A DNA stretch of 55,598 nt from Thermomucor indicae-seudaticae (GCA_000787465.1 JSYX01000201.1:1-55598); one strand, 5' to 3'; counted from the stretch's first letter, positions 12,965 through 25,921 are shown. Made by a program: numbers and translations. The notes: generated by a model not told the origin, from the sequence alone.

Positions 12965-13084
12965 CTGAATACGTGGAAAAAGACGCAGAAAAGTCACCTA
13001 CCCAAATTCGGCAATATAGAGGCGACCTTAAATTTTCTCCCGGCGACAGCTTTCGATTTTTACGTTGGCAAAAAAGTCAGGGTC
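12965..13084. promoter_or_regulatory. Compact bidirectional promoter between U2SURP and SLS1
   Basis: Only about 120 bp separate the two divergent start codons if SLS1 begins at 13085. An upstream ATG at 12953, in the SLS1 frame, would make the two coding regions overlap by 12 bp. The 13085 start is preferred because it opens directly into a mitochondrial targeting-like sequence. Confidence 0.5.
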
Positions 13085-15588
13085 ATGTTAGTACGTCTAC
13101 TATTACCAAGAAGCATACGACGACCACAATGGACGACGACCACCGCCGCATCATTTCATTGCAGAGCTTCCGGCCTTTTTCAGGAGGAATCAGACGACGT
13201 GCCTAGAATACGCTTACCGCCCGTATCCGCCGAACTGAGCGATCCTCTGCGAGCCATCGATTCGCACCGGCCCAAAATCCGATCGCGCGTATTGAGCGAT
13301 ACCTATTACCAGCAACTGCAAGACGATCTCAGTCTCCGGTTCACCGTGCCTCAGCTACGCCATTATTTGAAATCGCAAAACAAGCGCGTTCCGTCCAAAG
13401 CCAAGAAGAAAGATCTTCTTCTGTCGATTCTCAATGACGCATGGGGATTGAGCAGCCAAAGCATGGCCCGAGAAGCCGAGAGACGGAAACGACAGGGTAG
13501 AATACGGCATCATTTCAAGGCTGAGCGCGAGGAGCTGTTTTTTATTATTGGCGAGAACGGCGCCACGCTGCGCGAGATTGAAGACAACCACCGTGTGCGT
13601 GTCACGATCAATGTGGAGGACGGACAGTACGCCATCGAGGGCCGTAAGCAGGACGTGGAGGCTGCCAAACGGGCTATCAAGGAACATTTGCACTTGGTGC
13701 ATGAGTCGATGGATATCCCGCCACTGTCGGTCGGTCTTGAAGAAATGATTAGAAATTTTCAGCCTGTGCTTGTGGATATCTCCAGAGGATCCGGTACATT
13801 TATCGACATACAAGATGGAAAGGTATCAATAGATATAGAGAGGAAGAGTTGCGGAATTGTTCAAATTGGCCTAACGATGGTATAGTTTATGCTCACGGCA
13901 CAATCAACCAGCGCCATTATCAGGACAAAAAGAACTCTGCTTCAGACGCTCACTGAACTCGGATTGACCGAGAAACGACCACTGTCTGCTTCCGACCACA
14001 CCTTTATTGACCTGAGACCAGAGATCGGCATCACGGAGTCACCTACATTGGCTTTCCTGCCGGTGCATGATACAAGAGCCATGTCCTCGACTGAAAAGTC
14101 GGGAGGATGGAGTCGGGTAGCCCGTGTGGACGCAATGAGCAAGGTAACTTGGGTCTTTCTGATCGGGCAGAGGTAAAGTGAACTCATTCAGAAGTTGTAG
14201 GGCTATGTGGCCGAAGAGCATCCGCTATCATTCTACCTCCTAAGCAGTAGTAACAGCAATCAGGGGTGTGTATTTGCTGACATGGAGCTTATTGTTTATT
14301 TGTTTTACGGATGATTAATAACATTGCAGGTCCAGTGAGACATCTCAGATGAATATCGGTGATATCAAGAAGATAATCACGGATGGATTAGGTTTGGGAA
14401 AAAGAGGGAACATTCAGCTGACAGCCACGTAAGGTTTCTATATGGAGGAGTTAGCCACATCCAAAATTGACAGGCAAAGCAAAATAGCTTTGGAAATCTT
14501 CTTTTCGGGAACCCGGTGACAGAATTAGGCGCAAACATCTTGACGCCGCCAATAGAAGATTCCTTTAAAGAGCCTGATTTACGCGAATACATGCAGAAGT
14601 CAAAGAGTCGTCGGGTTTTCTTTGGAACGTAAGTGAAATGTGTGAAGGGGAAGAAGAAAGCCAGCAGTGGGACTTCATGTTTGTCACAACATTATTAGCG
14701 TACCTCCTGCCAATATCACGATGCCCTTTCTTCCGCTTCCGTACAACGACGTGTTTCATCGCCGCTCCGTCGTCTTGAATTACGTCAATACTCGAGAGAT
14801 AGTAAGCACAGAGGATCAGCGGAAGAGTACGAGTCCGCCGGAAGACTACTTAAAGCGACTGGAAATCGAAATCCTTATACACGAAAACGGCCGTTTGGAT
14901 GTTGATCGATTGATGGGAGAGCATGACCGCACCTCAGTGGATCTGCTGGCAGTTACTGGGTAAGGCTTTTTTGGAGCCTTTATTCTTCGCAGTAGCTTAT
15001 ACAACGTGGCATACAGGAGCATCGACGTGCGGTTACTGGCTCAGAGATATACTTTGTTTAATGACAAAGAGAATATAGCGGTGCCACCAAACTTCTGGGC
15101 AGAGAAGGTCCCTGCATCCCTGCATAAACTCATGAAAGAATGCGAGCTAGTAGGGTAAGAAGGAAGAAGATAAGGACGAGGTAGCGTGAAATTGTTAATC
15201 AAGGTACGCACACCTCAGGTACTCTGATTTTGTGTGCCCTGGTGCTGTTACGCTTGAAGACAACGAGGACATGCAACTGCTCGACGTCTCTTTCAAGAAC
15301 GAATCGAGATATATAAGCGATGAAAGTCTGGTGTTGGTCTCGGATATTGAAAAGCAAAGTGATCGAACAAGGCACACTATCTTGACGGTAAAACGACGCA
15401 TTTGTAAAATTCTTTGGATTTATATGAGACTCATGGATAATTTTCTGACTTAGATGATGCCTATTAACACCAGCACAGAAACTGGTACGGATCATCGTCT
15501 AATTGCAAATGGCCTGGACTATTGGGACTCTTTCTGCAACACCCTGAAACAGCTAGCACGAAGATGGCGTTACACGTCGCAATCATAG
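13085..15588 (+). CDS. SLS1: SLS1-like mitochondrial gene-expression protein
   Basis: From ATG 13085 the N-terminus (MLVRLLLPRSIRRPQW) is basic and amphipathic, as expected for a mitochondrial presequence. Then comes the SLS1 N-terminal region with LRHYLKSQNKRVPSKAKKKD (about residues 90-110), an SAP-like helix pair. A KH-like fold follows (FFIIGENGATLREIE), then a second KH region. The C-terminal domain ends WDSFCNTLKQLARRWRY before a TAG at 15586-15588. Several introns of 50-70 bp are needed, the first beginning near 13830. In yeast, Sls1 is an inner-membrane protein that couples mitochondrial transcription to translation. The reading frame is kept across exons. It converges on the C9orf85-like gene with 167 bp between stops. 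Confidence 0.85.
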
Positions 15589-15755
15589 ACATATACATAT
15601 ACCTGTTAGAATACAATTCCTCTCTGCACAAAATGATCAATTATTGGCTTTTACAGATACATATTACAGATGCTAGAAAAGATGTATACAAGTTCTTGTT
15701 CTAAATGGGGACATGGGTATAAAATGTACAGTACAAATGGATGTTTCGAGTTCTT

Positions 15756-16449
15756 TTACGTCTTCAGACTGTTTTCCGTCTTTTCACACAATTCATCTTC
15801 CACGTCATTGTCCTCGTCATCAAAGTCGCTACCAAAGTCAAAGTCGCTATCTTCAAAGTCCTCTGCCTTGATATGTGACACGTCTTGTCCACGTTCTAGC
15901 TTGCGAAGATAGCTACGCCGCTGACGTAAAGACATCAAACTTAGTAGTCGTTCTCGTTCCTGTTCCTCTTTTAACAGATCTGCGTCGGTCTTGATATCTT
16001 CTTTGCTGTTATATAACGAGTTAGAACGATTCCTTTAGTCGAGTGAGACATTCTTTTTACCTTGTCACGATTTCTTTGCTTTCTAAGCACTTTGCGCACA
16101 CCTTTCTTTCCGATGCGCACTTGTTGCAGAGGACATGGTAAGCTGCTTTAACCGCTTTCTCTTGACACCCCGTACTTGAATGAGCCATATTAGAACAGCA
16201 ATATTGGCCCAAGCGGCAAGTTTACTTTTACCATTTCTTGGGGGTTGTTAATGGTTTGTATTTGCCGAACTGTTTACGCCACAAGATCACGTCTGTGCAC
16301 CGCTGACACAAGCCGTACACAGGCAGAGAGTTAATTTCGCGCGACTTCTCGGAATGCTTGTCGGCTTTCCAAGCTGTCTTATTTTGATGTGCTTGCCGCT
16401 TTTTATTGTTGCCTTTACGATTGCTGATCTTTTTCTCGTACGTTGACAT
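15756..16449 (-). CDS. C9orf85/DUF2039-type zinc-binding protein
   Basis: Three exons on the minus strand. ATG at 16447-16449 opens with MSTYEKKISNRKGN, a Lys/Gln-rich basic region, then GLCQRCTDVILWRKQFGKYK and KPLTTPKKW. The second exon gives CQEKAVKAAYHVLCNKC and CAKC. The third, starting near 16015, gives the Asp/Glu-rich tail that ends at 15756. The CxxC pairs and the KYKPL motif match human C9orf85 and its relatives, a conserved eukaryotic family of unknown function, probably binding zinc. The acidic tail with DFDFGSDFDDEDND is longer than in animals. No lesions are seen. Confidence 0.85.
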
Positions 16450-17139
16450 GATCTTGCAAATGGCAGAACAGAAAAAAATTCTGAGTCGACAGATCAGGCG
16501 GGATCTGAATCCAAGGACCTGAATGTGCCTTGGGTCCAAATTTGTCAGTCGCAGGGTGGCTGGCAACAAGCTTGTCACCCAGGGGATCTAACCGAAAAGC
16601 ACGTATCATGATGCGCGGGCTTCATTTTGTGATACGATGCCGTTCATTAATAAACAGAGGACACAATCAATATGTGACACAGAGAAAAACGAGATTGCGA
16701 CAAATGAACGAAGGAGAAGAATTTTCTACCCATTTAATAGTGAACACGCTTCCCTTTTTTTTTCTGCCCTTGCTGTTGTGTAAAGGAGCTAAGAACAAAA
16801 GAGAGGGCGTGTGGGCTAGTTTTCATTTTTGTTATCTATATTTAGAGGGTTGAAAGAAGGCATTATTAGAGAGAGAAAGAACAAGGGGAGACTCACGCTA
16901 AGTATAATGTCGCACAGAACACACCGATAGTATGTTGCGCAATATAATCTTTTGAACCTCCTCTCCCTCCCGTTCCCTTGTCTTCGTTCCCTTTTTGTTA
17001 GATTTTCTACTGCTTCTTCTTAGGAGACCCAAGAAAGCAGTAGCAGAACTCCCACCGTTCGTTTCTTTCTTTCTCTCTTTTCGCCCTCTTAGCTTTTCCC
17101 CCGTCCTTCGTTCCTTCTCTAGTTTGATGCATATTTTTG
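16450..17139. promoter_or_regulatory. Divergent promoter region with pyrimidine-rich tracts
   Basis: About 690 bp separate the C9orf85-like gene (minus) from the surface protein gene (plus). Strong CT-rich runs lie at 16960-17000 and 17060-17120, immediately upstream of the plus-strand ATG, as is common in fungal promoters. No other gene is seen. Confidence 0.45.
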
Positions 17140-18757
17140 ATGCGCCTAACGACTCAGTCCTTGTTCCTGTTGCTTATTACCATCGTCGCTCGATTATCGC
17201 TCGGTAAAAACCTTAACCTTTATACCTTGCCGCAACAAATTGGAGGAATTAACCAACAGTCTTCTTTTATAGGCGTTGATTCGGATAGCAGACTTGCTGG
17301 TAGGGAAAGCTACTACCTGTTCTTCTTCATAAAGGTAGCTTACCTCCAAGTTAATTTCTTTAGCGCCTACGCCGACGACTGCTGTCAGCAACTTTCGTTT
17401 CCATCATAACGGAACGTCTTCTACCTTAGGGAATCCGTCCAGCACAGCAACTCCAGCGCCCACGACAGCACCTTCGACTACTATTGCAGGTCACAATGTT
17501 ACCGAGCTTGCTTGCATGACCAGGACCGTCATTGAGCATATTCATCACCACCGCCATCACCACCACGAAATAGAGCGCAACATTACTAGATATCAATTGA
17601 AATGTACGCCCACTGTGGTGTTTGTTCCGGCCACACCAACGGCCGTAGTTTCCGGAGAGCCAGGTGCTCATGGCAAAGAACACACGACGTCGCAGAAGCC
17701 CAAGCACGCTCCTCATCATACTACTGGATCGTCCGAAAAGTCCAAGCACGCTCAACATCATGCCCATGACGGACACAAGACATCGACCGACAAGTCCAAA
17801 CATCATGCTGCTGGAGACCATTCGTCAGTGTCAGACAAAGGACACCACCACTCATCATCGGGACATGACAAGAACAATAAAGGTTCTTCGTCCTCCCCGA
17901 CCAAAAGCAGCTCCGACGAAGAAGTGGTAGGCGCATTCACTGAAGCCGCACCAGAAGCCTCCAGCACCGGCTACGTGGAAGACCCCAACAGTCCGACCAG
18001 CAACAGTGGCAGTTCCAGCTCCAGCTCCGGCGCAGGCAGCAGTAACAGCAGCGGCGGCAGTAGTGGCTCTAGTGATGGTAGCAGTTCCACAACGAGCGTA
18101 AACAATGATGGCTCTACTGGTGATAGCAGTGACAATGGTGGCAATAGCACTGTCGACGACGAATCCACCAGTAATACCGATACGACATCTAGCAGTGCTG
18201 ACCAATCTGCGTCTACTATTTCCCAGCAATCTGTTGATCCTAGCCAAAACGGCAGTGGCAATGGCCAGTCGACGAACGACAGCAACGGCTATAGCGAGAC
18301 ACAAGCTGTAGAAGGTGATGTCAGCAACAAAGCACTCGGTATCGGCCTTGGTGTAGGTGTTGGTTGTGTTGCAGCCATTGGTTTAGCGGGTCTATTGGTA
18401 GCCAACAAACGTAGACGAGACAGCACTCAGTCCTCTTCGTCGTCGCCAGCACTGGATGGAGAGGAAGAAGATCCGAACGTTAGTACACGCTGGCGCCCAC
18501 AGAGCTTTATGGGTGTTTTGTCTTCGGTGGTAGCCAAATTGCCTCGGTCTGCGTCGCTACGTAGCCAACGCTCTCAACGCCAATCAAGTTCAGCAGCAGG
18601 CATGGCGGTTGGCGCTGGTCAAGGTGCCGTAGAAGATCCCACGACGACGTTAGGTCGTCACCCTTCGAATTCCTCGACGCGCTCGGCCGCGTCCCAGCCA
18701 CCCTCCCTTGCCAGAATTAACGAGGGTGAATTGCATGAAATAGATCTTCGCTACTGA
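17140..18757 (+). CDS. His/Ser-rich single-pass surface protein, Mid2/Wsc-sensor-like architecture
   Basis: Three exons. ATG 17140 opens with a clear signal peptide (MRLTTQSLFLLLITIVARLS). A short exon (VDSDSRLA) follows after TATAG, and the large exon starts near 17366. The ectodomain is Thr/Pro/Ser-rich, with a striking histidine cluster (HHHRHHHHEIE) and a wider His/Lys/Ser region (about codons 95-175), then a long Ser/Gly/Asn run. One membrane span (ALGIGLGVGVGCVAAIGLAG) is followed by RRR and a Ser-rich cytosolic tail. This layout is that of Mid2/Mtl1/Wsc cell-wall stress sensors, but I see no WSC cysteine domain, so sensor function is inference. The histidine region might bind metal ions; the low-complexity parts should be heavily O-mannosylated. 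Confidence 0.75.
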
Positions 18758-18999
18758 AGGAAAAGATAGCTTCAAGAAAGATGCTCTTTGTTTTGGGTAG
18801 CTTTTTCTTTTGTAAAATGAATTTTGTTATTGGTTCTCAACTCTTGTGATGGCGTGAAACCTTACGGGTCCCGTGAAACAGAAGACTGTTTTCTCTTTTG
18901 CCTCTTCACCTCCTTTATCTTATGCACGACTACGTATACCAACCTCTGAATGAGGGTGAGTTGCTTCTTTATCACACAAGTTTTATTTGCTCAGTGGCA

Positions 19000-21089
19000 A
19001 TGACGACTGAATGCGAACAAGGAGAAGAATCTGTTGTTCATGACGAAAATCGTAATAAACTCGAACGACGGCTGGTGCGGAAGTACGACTTGTTATTACT
19101 GCCTTTCCTAAGTCTGATGTACCTTTTTTCGTCGTTGGACCGGTCAAGCTTAGGTGAGAGATAAAAGGGATCATCTTCCTTTAGTTTTCTTTGCTGATAA
19201 AGAAGGAAATAAGGGAATGCTGTACTGGATAACTTTGAAGAAGACGTGGGAATCACTCCCGATCAATTCAATACCTGTATCACTATTTTCTACGCAAGTT
19301 CCATCTTGAGTCGCGAACGGAAGACGGGTTTCGTTGAACTGTGCTCTCCATGTTTAGGTTGGCTTTCTCTCGTTTCAAGTTCCAAGCAATATCTTGTTGA
19401 AGCGGTTTACGGCAAGACGATGGTATGCCGTCCAACCTTCTAATTCCGGACCCTTTTTGCTTACACTGTATGTCTATGTAGGCTTCCAGTATTGATGATG
19501 GCGTGGGGTGCAATGGCCTGTCTACATGCGGCTGCGAGTAGTTATGCCCAATTGTTGTCACTGCGCTTTTTCCTGGGCGTGTTTGAGGCCGGATTTTTTC
19601 CAGGTGTGATATTCTTTCTGACTTTGTTTTACAAGAAGAATGAGATGGCGACGCGTATTGCACTCTTTTGGGGATCCACCGTAGCTGCTCACGCTTATGG
19701 TACAGTATGGTGACGCAGAAAAGGGGTTTATGATCAGTCTTCCTCACATGATGAGAGATAAGCGGGTATTCTGGCATATGGCCTGTTGCAGCTGCGAGGA
19801 GTGAGTGGCATGGCTGGCTGGCAGGCAAGTTATCGCGCCTTCTTTTCTCATTCGATTGGGACACTGAAATGTATACGACAGTGGTTGTTTTTAATCGAGG
19901 GCATTCCAACAATCTTGGTCGCTATCATAGCCATGTAAGTGTGCTTTTATGGATCGGGTGAACTTGGGTTGATCATGATGATAGGTTTTATCTTCCGACT
20001 TCTCCTCAGACTTGGAGCTTGTTGACTGCAGAGGAACAAACATTGGCGGTATCACGCCTTGCAGCGGATAATACCCACCATGTTACGCTTGGCGACATTG
20101 CCGAATCAAATCGCAAACAGGCATTGCAAGCTCTTACGGACTGGAAAGTGTGGTTATGGATGATCATGTTCTTTTGCGGCAGTGTCGCGAACACCAGTAT
20201 ATCCAAGTAAGATGATGATCGATTGCCCTAACAAACGATCAGTAGTAGCTTATACCGTTATTACAGTTTTCTACCATTAATCGTCAAAGGTATGGGTTAT
20301 GAAGACAAGTTATCAGCAAACTTGATGTCAGGTTAGTGAATACCGTCACATCCTTTTCTACCCAAGGCGCTCATCCTTTCTTCTCTAGCCCCGCCTTATC
20401 TCGGTGCAGTCGTTGTGGTAAGTAGTATCATGCAGTGGAAAACGAGAGCTAAGAAAGGCCATGTAGATGATAGGCCTTGCCTACTCGTCAGACAAATTTC
20501 AAGAACGGACATTCCATGCCATCTTTGGCGCCAGTATTTGTGCAACGGGATACATTCTGCTCATGATACTCACCAAGCGAGAGGCTCTGTATGCTGCCAT
20601 CTGCGTGGCTGTAGCAGGGATATTTATGATTAATCCCATTGTCAATGCATGGCTGACAAGTAACATTGCACCGGAAATGAAGCGTAGTGTAGCTGCTGCT
20701 ATGGCTGTATCCGCAAACAATTCCGCCGGTAATTAACAGGTTTCTATCTACTTTCTCATTTCCTGATACCTTTGCATTAGGTCTGTTGGGGTCCAATATC
20801 TATCGTCGTTCGGATGCGCCCCGGTATTGTAAGTTGAATATTTTTGCGTTTATAGAGTGAGACTTGTTTCTAACAGGCACAAAACACAGTGAGAGGTCAT
20901 CTCTTTAGCTTTGTCTTTTTATGCGCATTTATCCTGTTGGCTCTTGTACAACGTTTCCTGCTTTTACGAGCGAATGCCATGAAAGCGAAACGATTATTAG
21001 CTCAAGATAATGCAGAGAACGACGGCAATGATTATGATGATGATACCAAGATCGGCGATGCTGCTCTTGATTTCAGATACCATGTATGA
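19000..21089 (+). CDS. MFS permease of the anion:cation symporter (Dal5/Tna1-like) family
   Basis: The start at ATG 19000 gives an acidic cytosolic N-terminus, then RKYDLLLLPFLSLMYLFSSLDRSSLG, the usual first helix of the ACS family ending in DR. Later exons give RFFLGVFEAGFFPGVIFFLT (the family signature in helix 4-5), then WLFLIEGIPTILVA, a central loop with SRLAADN, WMIMFFCGSVA, and the C-terminal helices. It ends in a basic and then acidic tail. Roughly 12 helices and about 480 residues are expected. Relatives take up nicotinate, allantoate, pantothenate or biotin; the substrate cannot be told here. The splice joint around 19290-19370 is hard to resolve (the PSNILLKRF exon is clear, its upstream junction is not), so a small local lesion cannot be excluded. 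Confidence 0.8.
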
Positions 21090-21630
21090 TTTATGTAGTA
21101 TGTAGTTTTTCTCCCGCGATACAAAGAAGATATCTATGTATTACCTAGCACGTAGTGCTTACTTACTTTTCCCTGGGTGTGGCACAGTTTATTGTCTCAT
21201 TTAAATGAGTTCCTGGCGAATTGATTGGGAAATATTTCTCTTTATAGCATGCATAGAGTTTAAGTGGCTTCAGCAACCGAGGTTAGCTACATATCGCATA
21301 CCATTTGCTCCGTCTTAGCGACGGTTCTATTTCCTTGCCAAGACAATTGGCTCGTTAAAGACGCGGCTATGGCCCGTGTATGTACAGATGCATCGAACAA
21401 ATGCAGAACAAGTCTTGAGAACGTAGGCTTCAAGACTACCTGCCTGATCAAAAGTGATCCGTTGACATATACGGCACAGAAAAAGCGCGGGTCACTGTTG
21501 TAAGTTCTCTTTGGAAGACGCGATTGAACAGGCTGATCATGCACGATGACGGTTCGGCCTTGTCAAAGATATCATGAGCACGAGTTAATTCAAGACTGTG
21601 TAAGTCTACGGGCGTCATCTAATGGTACCA
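21090..21630. other. Intergenic; possible upstream part of a coding remnant
   Basis: After the permease stop lies AT-rich 3' flank. The frame 21264-21503 has a cysteine-containing, protein-like composition and might belong to the remnant that follows, but no splice model links them cleanly. Confidence 0.3.
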
Positions 21631-22197
21631 GATACCAACGTCCTGTCCTTGGTCCGTAGAGCTTCAAGGTTTATCCACACCTGTGCCACGACAGTCATTG
21701 CGCAAAGTTGACATAACTCGAGTTCACAACGATAGCGGTCTCAACCTGCAAAAGGAAGCAAGTGTCTATGTAAACGGTACGGTTTCCAACCGTTTGTACG
21801 CGGATCACAGATATCCTGCAGTATTTTCTGCACAAGAGACGCGCTGCAGCGCCTGATACATTTACTCGACACAAAGCAGTGCTTTGGTGGATACTGTGAC
21901 TCTTACGCAGCATCCAACTGGTCAATTGATATCGCCATCGGCGTCTATGAAACGAAGCCCTCCCGCTCCGTGACAACGAGCGACCAGTGCTCGAGACCTT
22001 TGTTCAAGCTTTACCCGTTCATGAACGTGTGTCTTTGGTCAAAGACAATAAACAGTGGCTCCGTGCGGGGCGTCTCCGGGCTTCTCGACGGTTTTGATAC
22101 TCTTCTGTACGTCGTCCTTGATGTCCAGAAAACCGGACTCACCCAGGGAGAAGTAAAAACACTCTATGTCGCAAAAATTTCCCGTCCTGCTCCATAG
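21631..22197 (+). pseudogene. Frame-broken coding remnant, family unknown
   Basis: One frame is open from about 21631 to 21858 (VELQGLSTPVPRQSL...EASVYVNGTVSNRLY...). Another is open from about 21859 to the TAG at 22195-22197 (FGGYCDSYAASNWSIDIAIG...YVAKISRPAP). Both look like good coding sequence and abut with a frame change near 21855; no intron of normal size can bridge it. I interpret this as a single frameshift in a former gene. The residues suggest a beta-rich, possibly secreted protein with paired cysteines. The family is not recognised. Confidence 0.4.
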
Positions 22198-22433
22198 CGC
22201 CAATTAATGCACCTCTATGGTTTCCTGTTATCTTTCTATGACACTTATATTCATCTTTTCCGTGTATCGCATGCTGAATGTCCTACTGCTTAAGATTTTC
22301 GGCGCTGGTGGCTAAAGGGCACCAACCTAAAAATGGAAAATTAAAACCAGATATGGTACCCGGGCCTGGAGGCGCCCTGAACGGATCACTTTCTTCCGCC
22401 TTTTCGTCGCTTCCTCTTCCTTATTTTGAAACG

Positions 22434-25400
22434 ATGTCCTGCGCGTCTGGCATATCCAAGTTCGTGAACAATATAACGCACAAGCTACAAAACCTTCTTC
22501 CGCATAACGAAGATGAAGAGGAGCGGGAACAAAGTTATCAAACGAAAATGCATCGATATGATTCTTTTGCACCCGTACGTCACGGTGCACAAGTCAAGTA
22601 CTTTGTGGATGGCCATGACTATTGTTGGTAGGTTCCTTAAGACTTGCAAAAGCGCGACGAGGAAGGAAGTTGAGCGCGTCCTTTTCAGGGCTGTTTCCGA
22701 AGCCATCGAGAGTGCAAAGCATGTCATTTTCATTGAAGATTGGTGGCTCGTAAGTTTCGTCTTTTCTTATATCCTTGAAAGAAGAAAGACTCATGTACAG
22801 AACATCACTATAGACTCCAGAACTAGCAAGTATCTGTGTTGACTTTTTGTTTCTGCCTCCATAAGACTAAACCCGCGAACGACACGCGTATAGTATCTTC
22901 GCAGACCTCCTGCTAAATACCCGGAATACCGCATAGATGCCTTATTAAAACGTAAAGCCGAAGAAGGCGTCAAGATCTTTATTGTCGTGTACAAAGTAAG
23001 CCAACTCTTTTCTCTCCCTCGCTCTCCCTACACGCGACTGTACCTGTGCAAAACGGTTGTCATTCATCCGTTTCACCTAGGAAGTGCCAGCTGCGATGCC
23101 TTTAGATAGCCGACATACCAAACACGCACTGCAAGACTTGCATGAAAACATCGTCGGTGCGTTTATTTTCTGCATGCAGTGTCACACAAAGTGGGCTAAC
23201 TGCCACTCGGTTTTTCTGATTTTCTAGTCCAGAGACATCCTGACCATGCGATTGGCGGAACATTTTTCTGGTCCCACCATGAGAAGTTTGTCGTTGTGGA
23301 TAATCGGATTGCATTTCTTGGCGGCATTGACTTGTGCTTTGGGTAAAAAAAGGATGGTCTTCTCTCGTCTGTGATAAGTGACACGTGACGATTATCATTA
23401 GTCGCTGGGATACACATGGACATCGATTGGCGGATTTCCAAGGCCCTGAACCAGGCATGGAAGTCTTCCCAGGTGAATTGCGTTAAAAATTTGGATGAAA
23501 GACGGGTGCTCATTCCGGTACAGGACAGGATTACAGCGACGCAAGAGTACGCGACTTTAAAGACGGTAAAAAGCAAGCAAAAGCGTGAATATAACGAGAC
23601 TCTATACTCACGAGAAAGATGGAGTGCAGTTCAAGACTGGTCCATGAAACTGATCGACAAGACCGTTGTGCCTCGTATGCCGTGGCATGACATGTCTCTC
23701 TGCATCGTAAGTGCGCGCGCGTACGGACTACCTATTCATGCGTTCCTGATGCGCGTTTCCCCCTTCTTTCGTTGTAGCTGGGTGGTCCGGTGTTGGACGT
23801 AGCACGTCATTTCATTGAGCGATGGAACTTTATCAAACACGAAAAGGCAGCCGACAATGAAAAAGTGCCATATCTTGTACCTCCATTGGGTGGTTTGCAC
23901 AGCCGGCAAAAGTTTGAGATTCCAGACAGTGACGAGCATGGACACCGCAGACAACGATTCAAGCACGGTACACACGGTATCAAGGGTACTTGTCGCGCTC
24001 AGGTACTCCGCAGTATCGGTGAATGGAGTCTGGGCATGGAAACCGAGGTGAGACGATGGCTTACAACTCATCCCAGCGTATGTACGATACATCGATTCAC
24101 GATTATCTATCCATGCCAAATAGAAATCCATTCAAAACGCATACATCGCTACAATCTCTGAAGCTAAACACTTTATCTATATCGAAAACCAATTTTTCAG
24201 TAAGTCTTGCATACTTGGACGACCGTCTACTCAGTATTCACACATAATGATGACGATAGTTACGTCTACAGAGGATGATCCGCAGTATATTTTGAAGAAC
24301 CAAATCGGTCAAGCCATAGTGCAACGCATCATTCGAGCTCACGAGGAACGCGAAAAGTTCAAAGTCATCGTACTGATGCCTCTTATGCCTGCTTTCCCCG
24401 CCGATCTTAGCACCAAGGAAGCTGCCACAGCGCGGTAAGTGTCCATATAAATATATAAGAAGATGGTGGTCTTAATCACTCATTCACGGTAACGCAAAAA
24501 AAAAAAATAAATAGCTTGGTGATGCACTATCAATACATTTCCATTTGCCGCGGCAGCAAGAGCATCTTTGCCAAACTGAAGGCAGCCAACATCAATCCAG
24601 ACGACTACATTCGATTCTTTAGTTTGCGAAGCTATGATCGTATCAATCGCCACAAACTTGAAGAGATGCTTGTACGTGCTGCGGGTTATTCGGCCAAGAT
24701 CACCGAGATGGAGCAACACGTCGAGGCGATGCGTGTCGGCGGTGGTGAAACTGAAACTTGCACCATCACCCGCGCCCCCGAAGTGTATGATGCGGACGCT
24801 TGCATTGCTGCAGACTCTATTGCACGCGACGTCATGAAGGGTAGCAAGGACGTTCGAGATGAAGCTTGGCTGGGTGACACTGTCTACTCGCAACCGCGTG
24901 ATGAGGCTGCTGAAAAATTGGAACGCGAAGGTTATGTTTCGGAAGAAACCTATATCCATGCCAAGCTCTTGATTGTCGATGGTCAGTTTGCGTGTGTTCG
25001 TTTGTATTGCTTAATGTAGCCTGTGCTCAAAACGATATGACATGTAGATCGCAAGGTTATCATGGGCTCTGCAAACTTGAACGATCGCTCGCAGTGCGGT
25101 GACAGAGACTCTGAAATCGCTTTGCTGGTGGAAGACCAGGAAATGATCCCTTCACGAATGAATGGACACTATGTAAGTTCTTTTTACCATCAAGATTCGT
25201 TATCAAAAGGACTAATTACATTGACTGGTTCTCTATTTACATATAGTACGAGGCTGCCAAGTTTGCAGCAACGTTACGCCGACAACTCTGGAAGGAACAT
25301 CTTGGTTTGCTACCAGAACAGCCTCTCGATGAAGTCACGGATGCTATGCGACCCTTGCCCGTGCCTCAAATGGATTTCACCGGCACCGAAGAGGATGAGC

Positions 25401-25792
25401 TCGTCATGGATCCTCTAGATGACAAGACGTTGGAGCTTTGGTTCAACACGGCCCGAGTCAATACTGAAGCTTTCCGAGCCGTCTTTCACTGTGTCCCTGA
25501 AGCAAGCGGTAATTAACGACCAAGCAACAATTACGACCCCTTCTATGTATATTAACACCGCTGCCCAATAGTGACCAACTGGGAAGAATACAAGGCGTTC
25601 TATCCAGATGAAAACAAGATTGATATCGGTCACGTCTACGACTCCAACATGCCTGTTTCGGAAATCCGAGAGCATTTGAGCAAGATTCGCGGGCATTTGG
25701 TGGAGTTCCCATACAGTTTCTTGGAAAACGTTGATCTTCAGGGTGAATCCATTCCTCTGATTACTAACGTTATCCAAGAATTGTACACCTAA
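22434..25792 (+). CDS. Phospholipase D (PLD1-type, two HKD motifs)
   Basis: ATG 22434 begins [15 protein letters not shown] short N-terminal region leads to [11 protein letters not shown], then [20 protein letters not shown], the usual PLD entry strand. The first catalytic motif is [19 protein letters not shown] (about 23275-23340). The second is split by an intron: IHAKLLIVD (24955-24980), then [19 protein letters not shown] after 25046. The pair of HxKxxxxD motifs is the PLD active site, which hydrolyses phosphatidylcholine to phosphatidic acid. The C-terminal end [16 protein letters not shown] matches the PLD C-terminus. No PX or PH domain is seen, so it is a short fungal/plant-like form of perhaps 850 residues. 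About nine introns are implied. NIPA follows after 129 bp on the same strand. Confidence 0.9.
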
Positions 25793-25921
25793 AAAGAGTT
25801 CGATAATAATAAAAAGACGCGAGTTTGAAGTCTTTAATAGATAGACTGACGGCATATAGCAAGGGATGCATGATCTTCCCATGCTCTTTGTTCGGAGTCT
25901 CCTTTGTCTTTTCTTCCGGCA

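Noticed and set aside
17426..18304. Long minus-strand open frames
   Set aside because: Antisense to the Ser/His-rich repeats of the surface protein; low-complexity codons on the plus strand leave the other strand open.
19283..19912. 209-codon minus-strand open frame
   Set aside because: It lies antisense to the MFS permease exons, crosses their introns, and has no recognisable motif.
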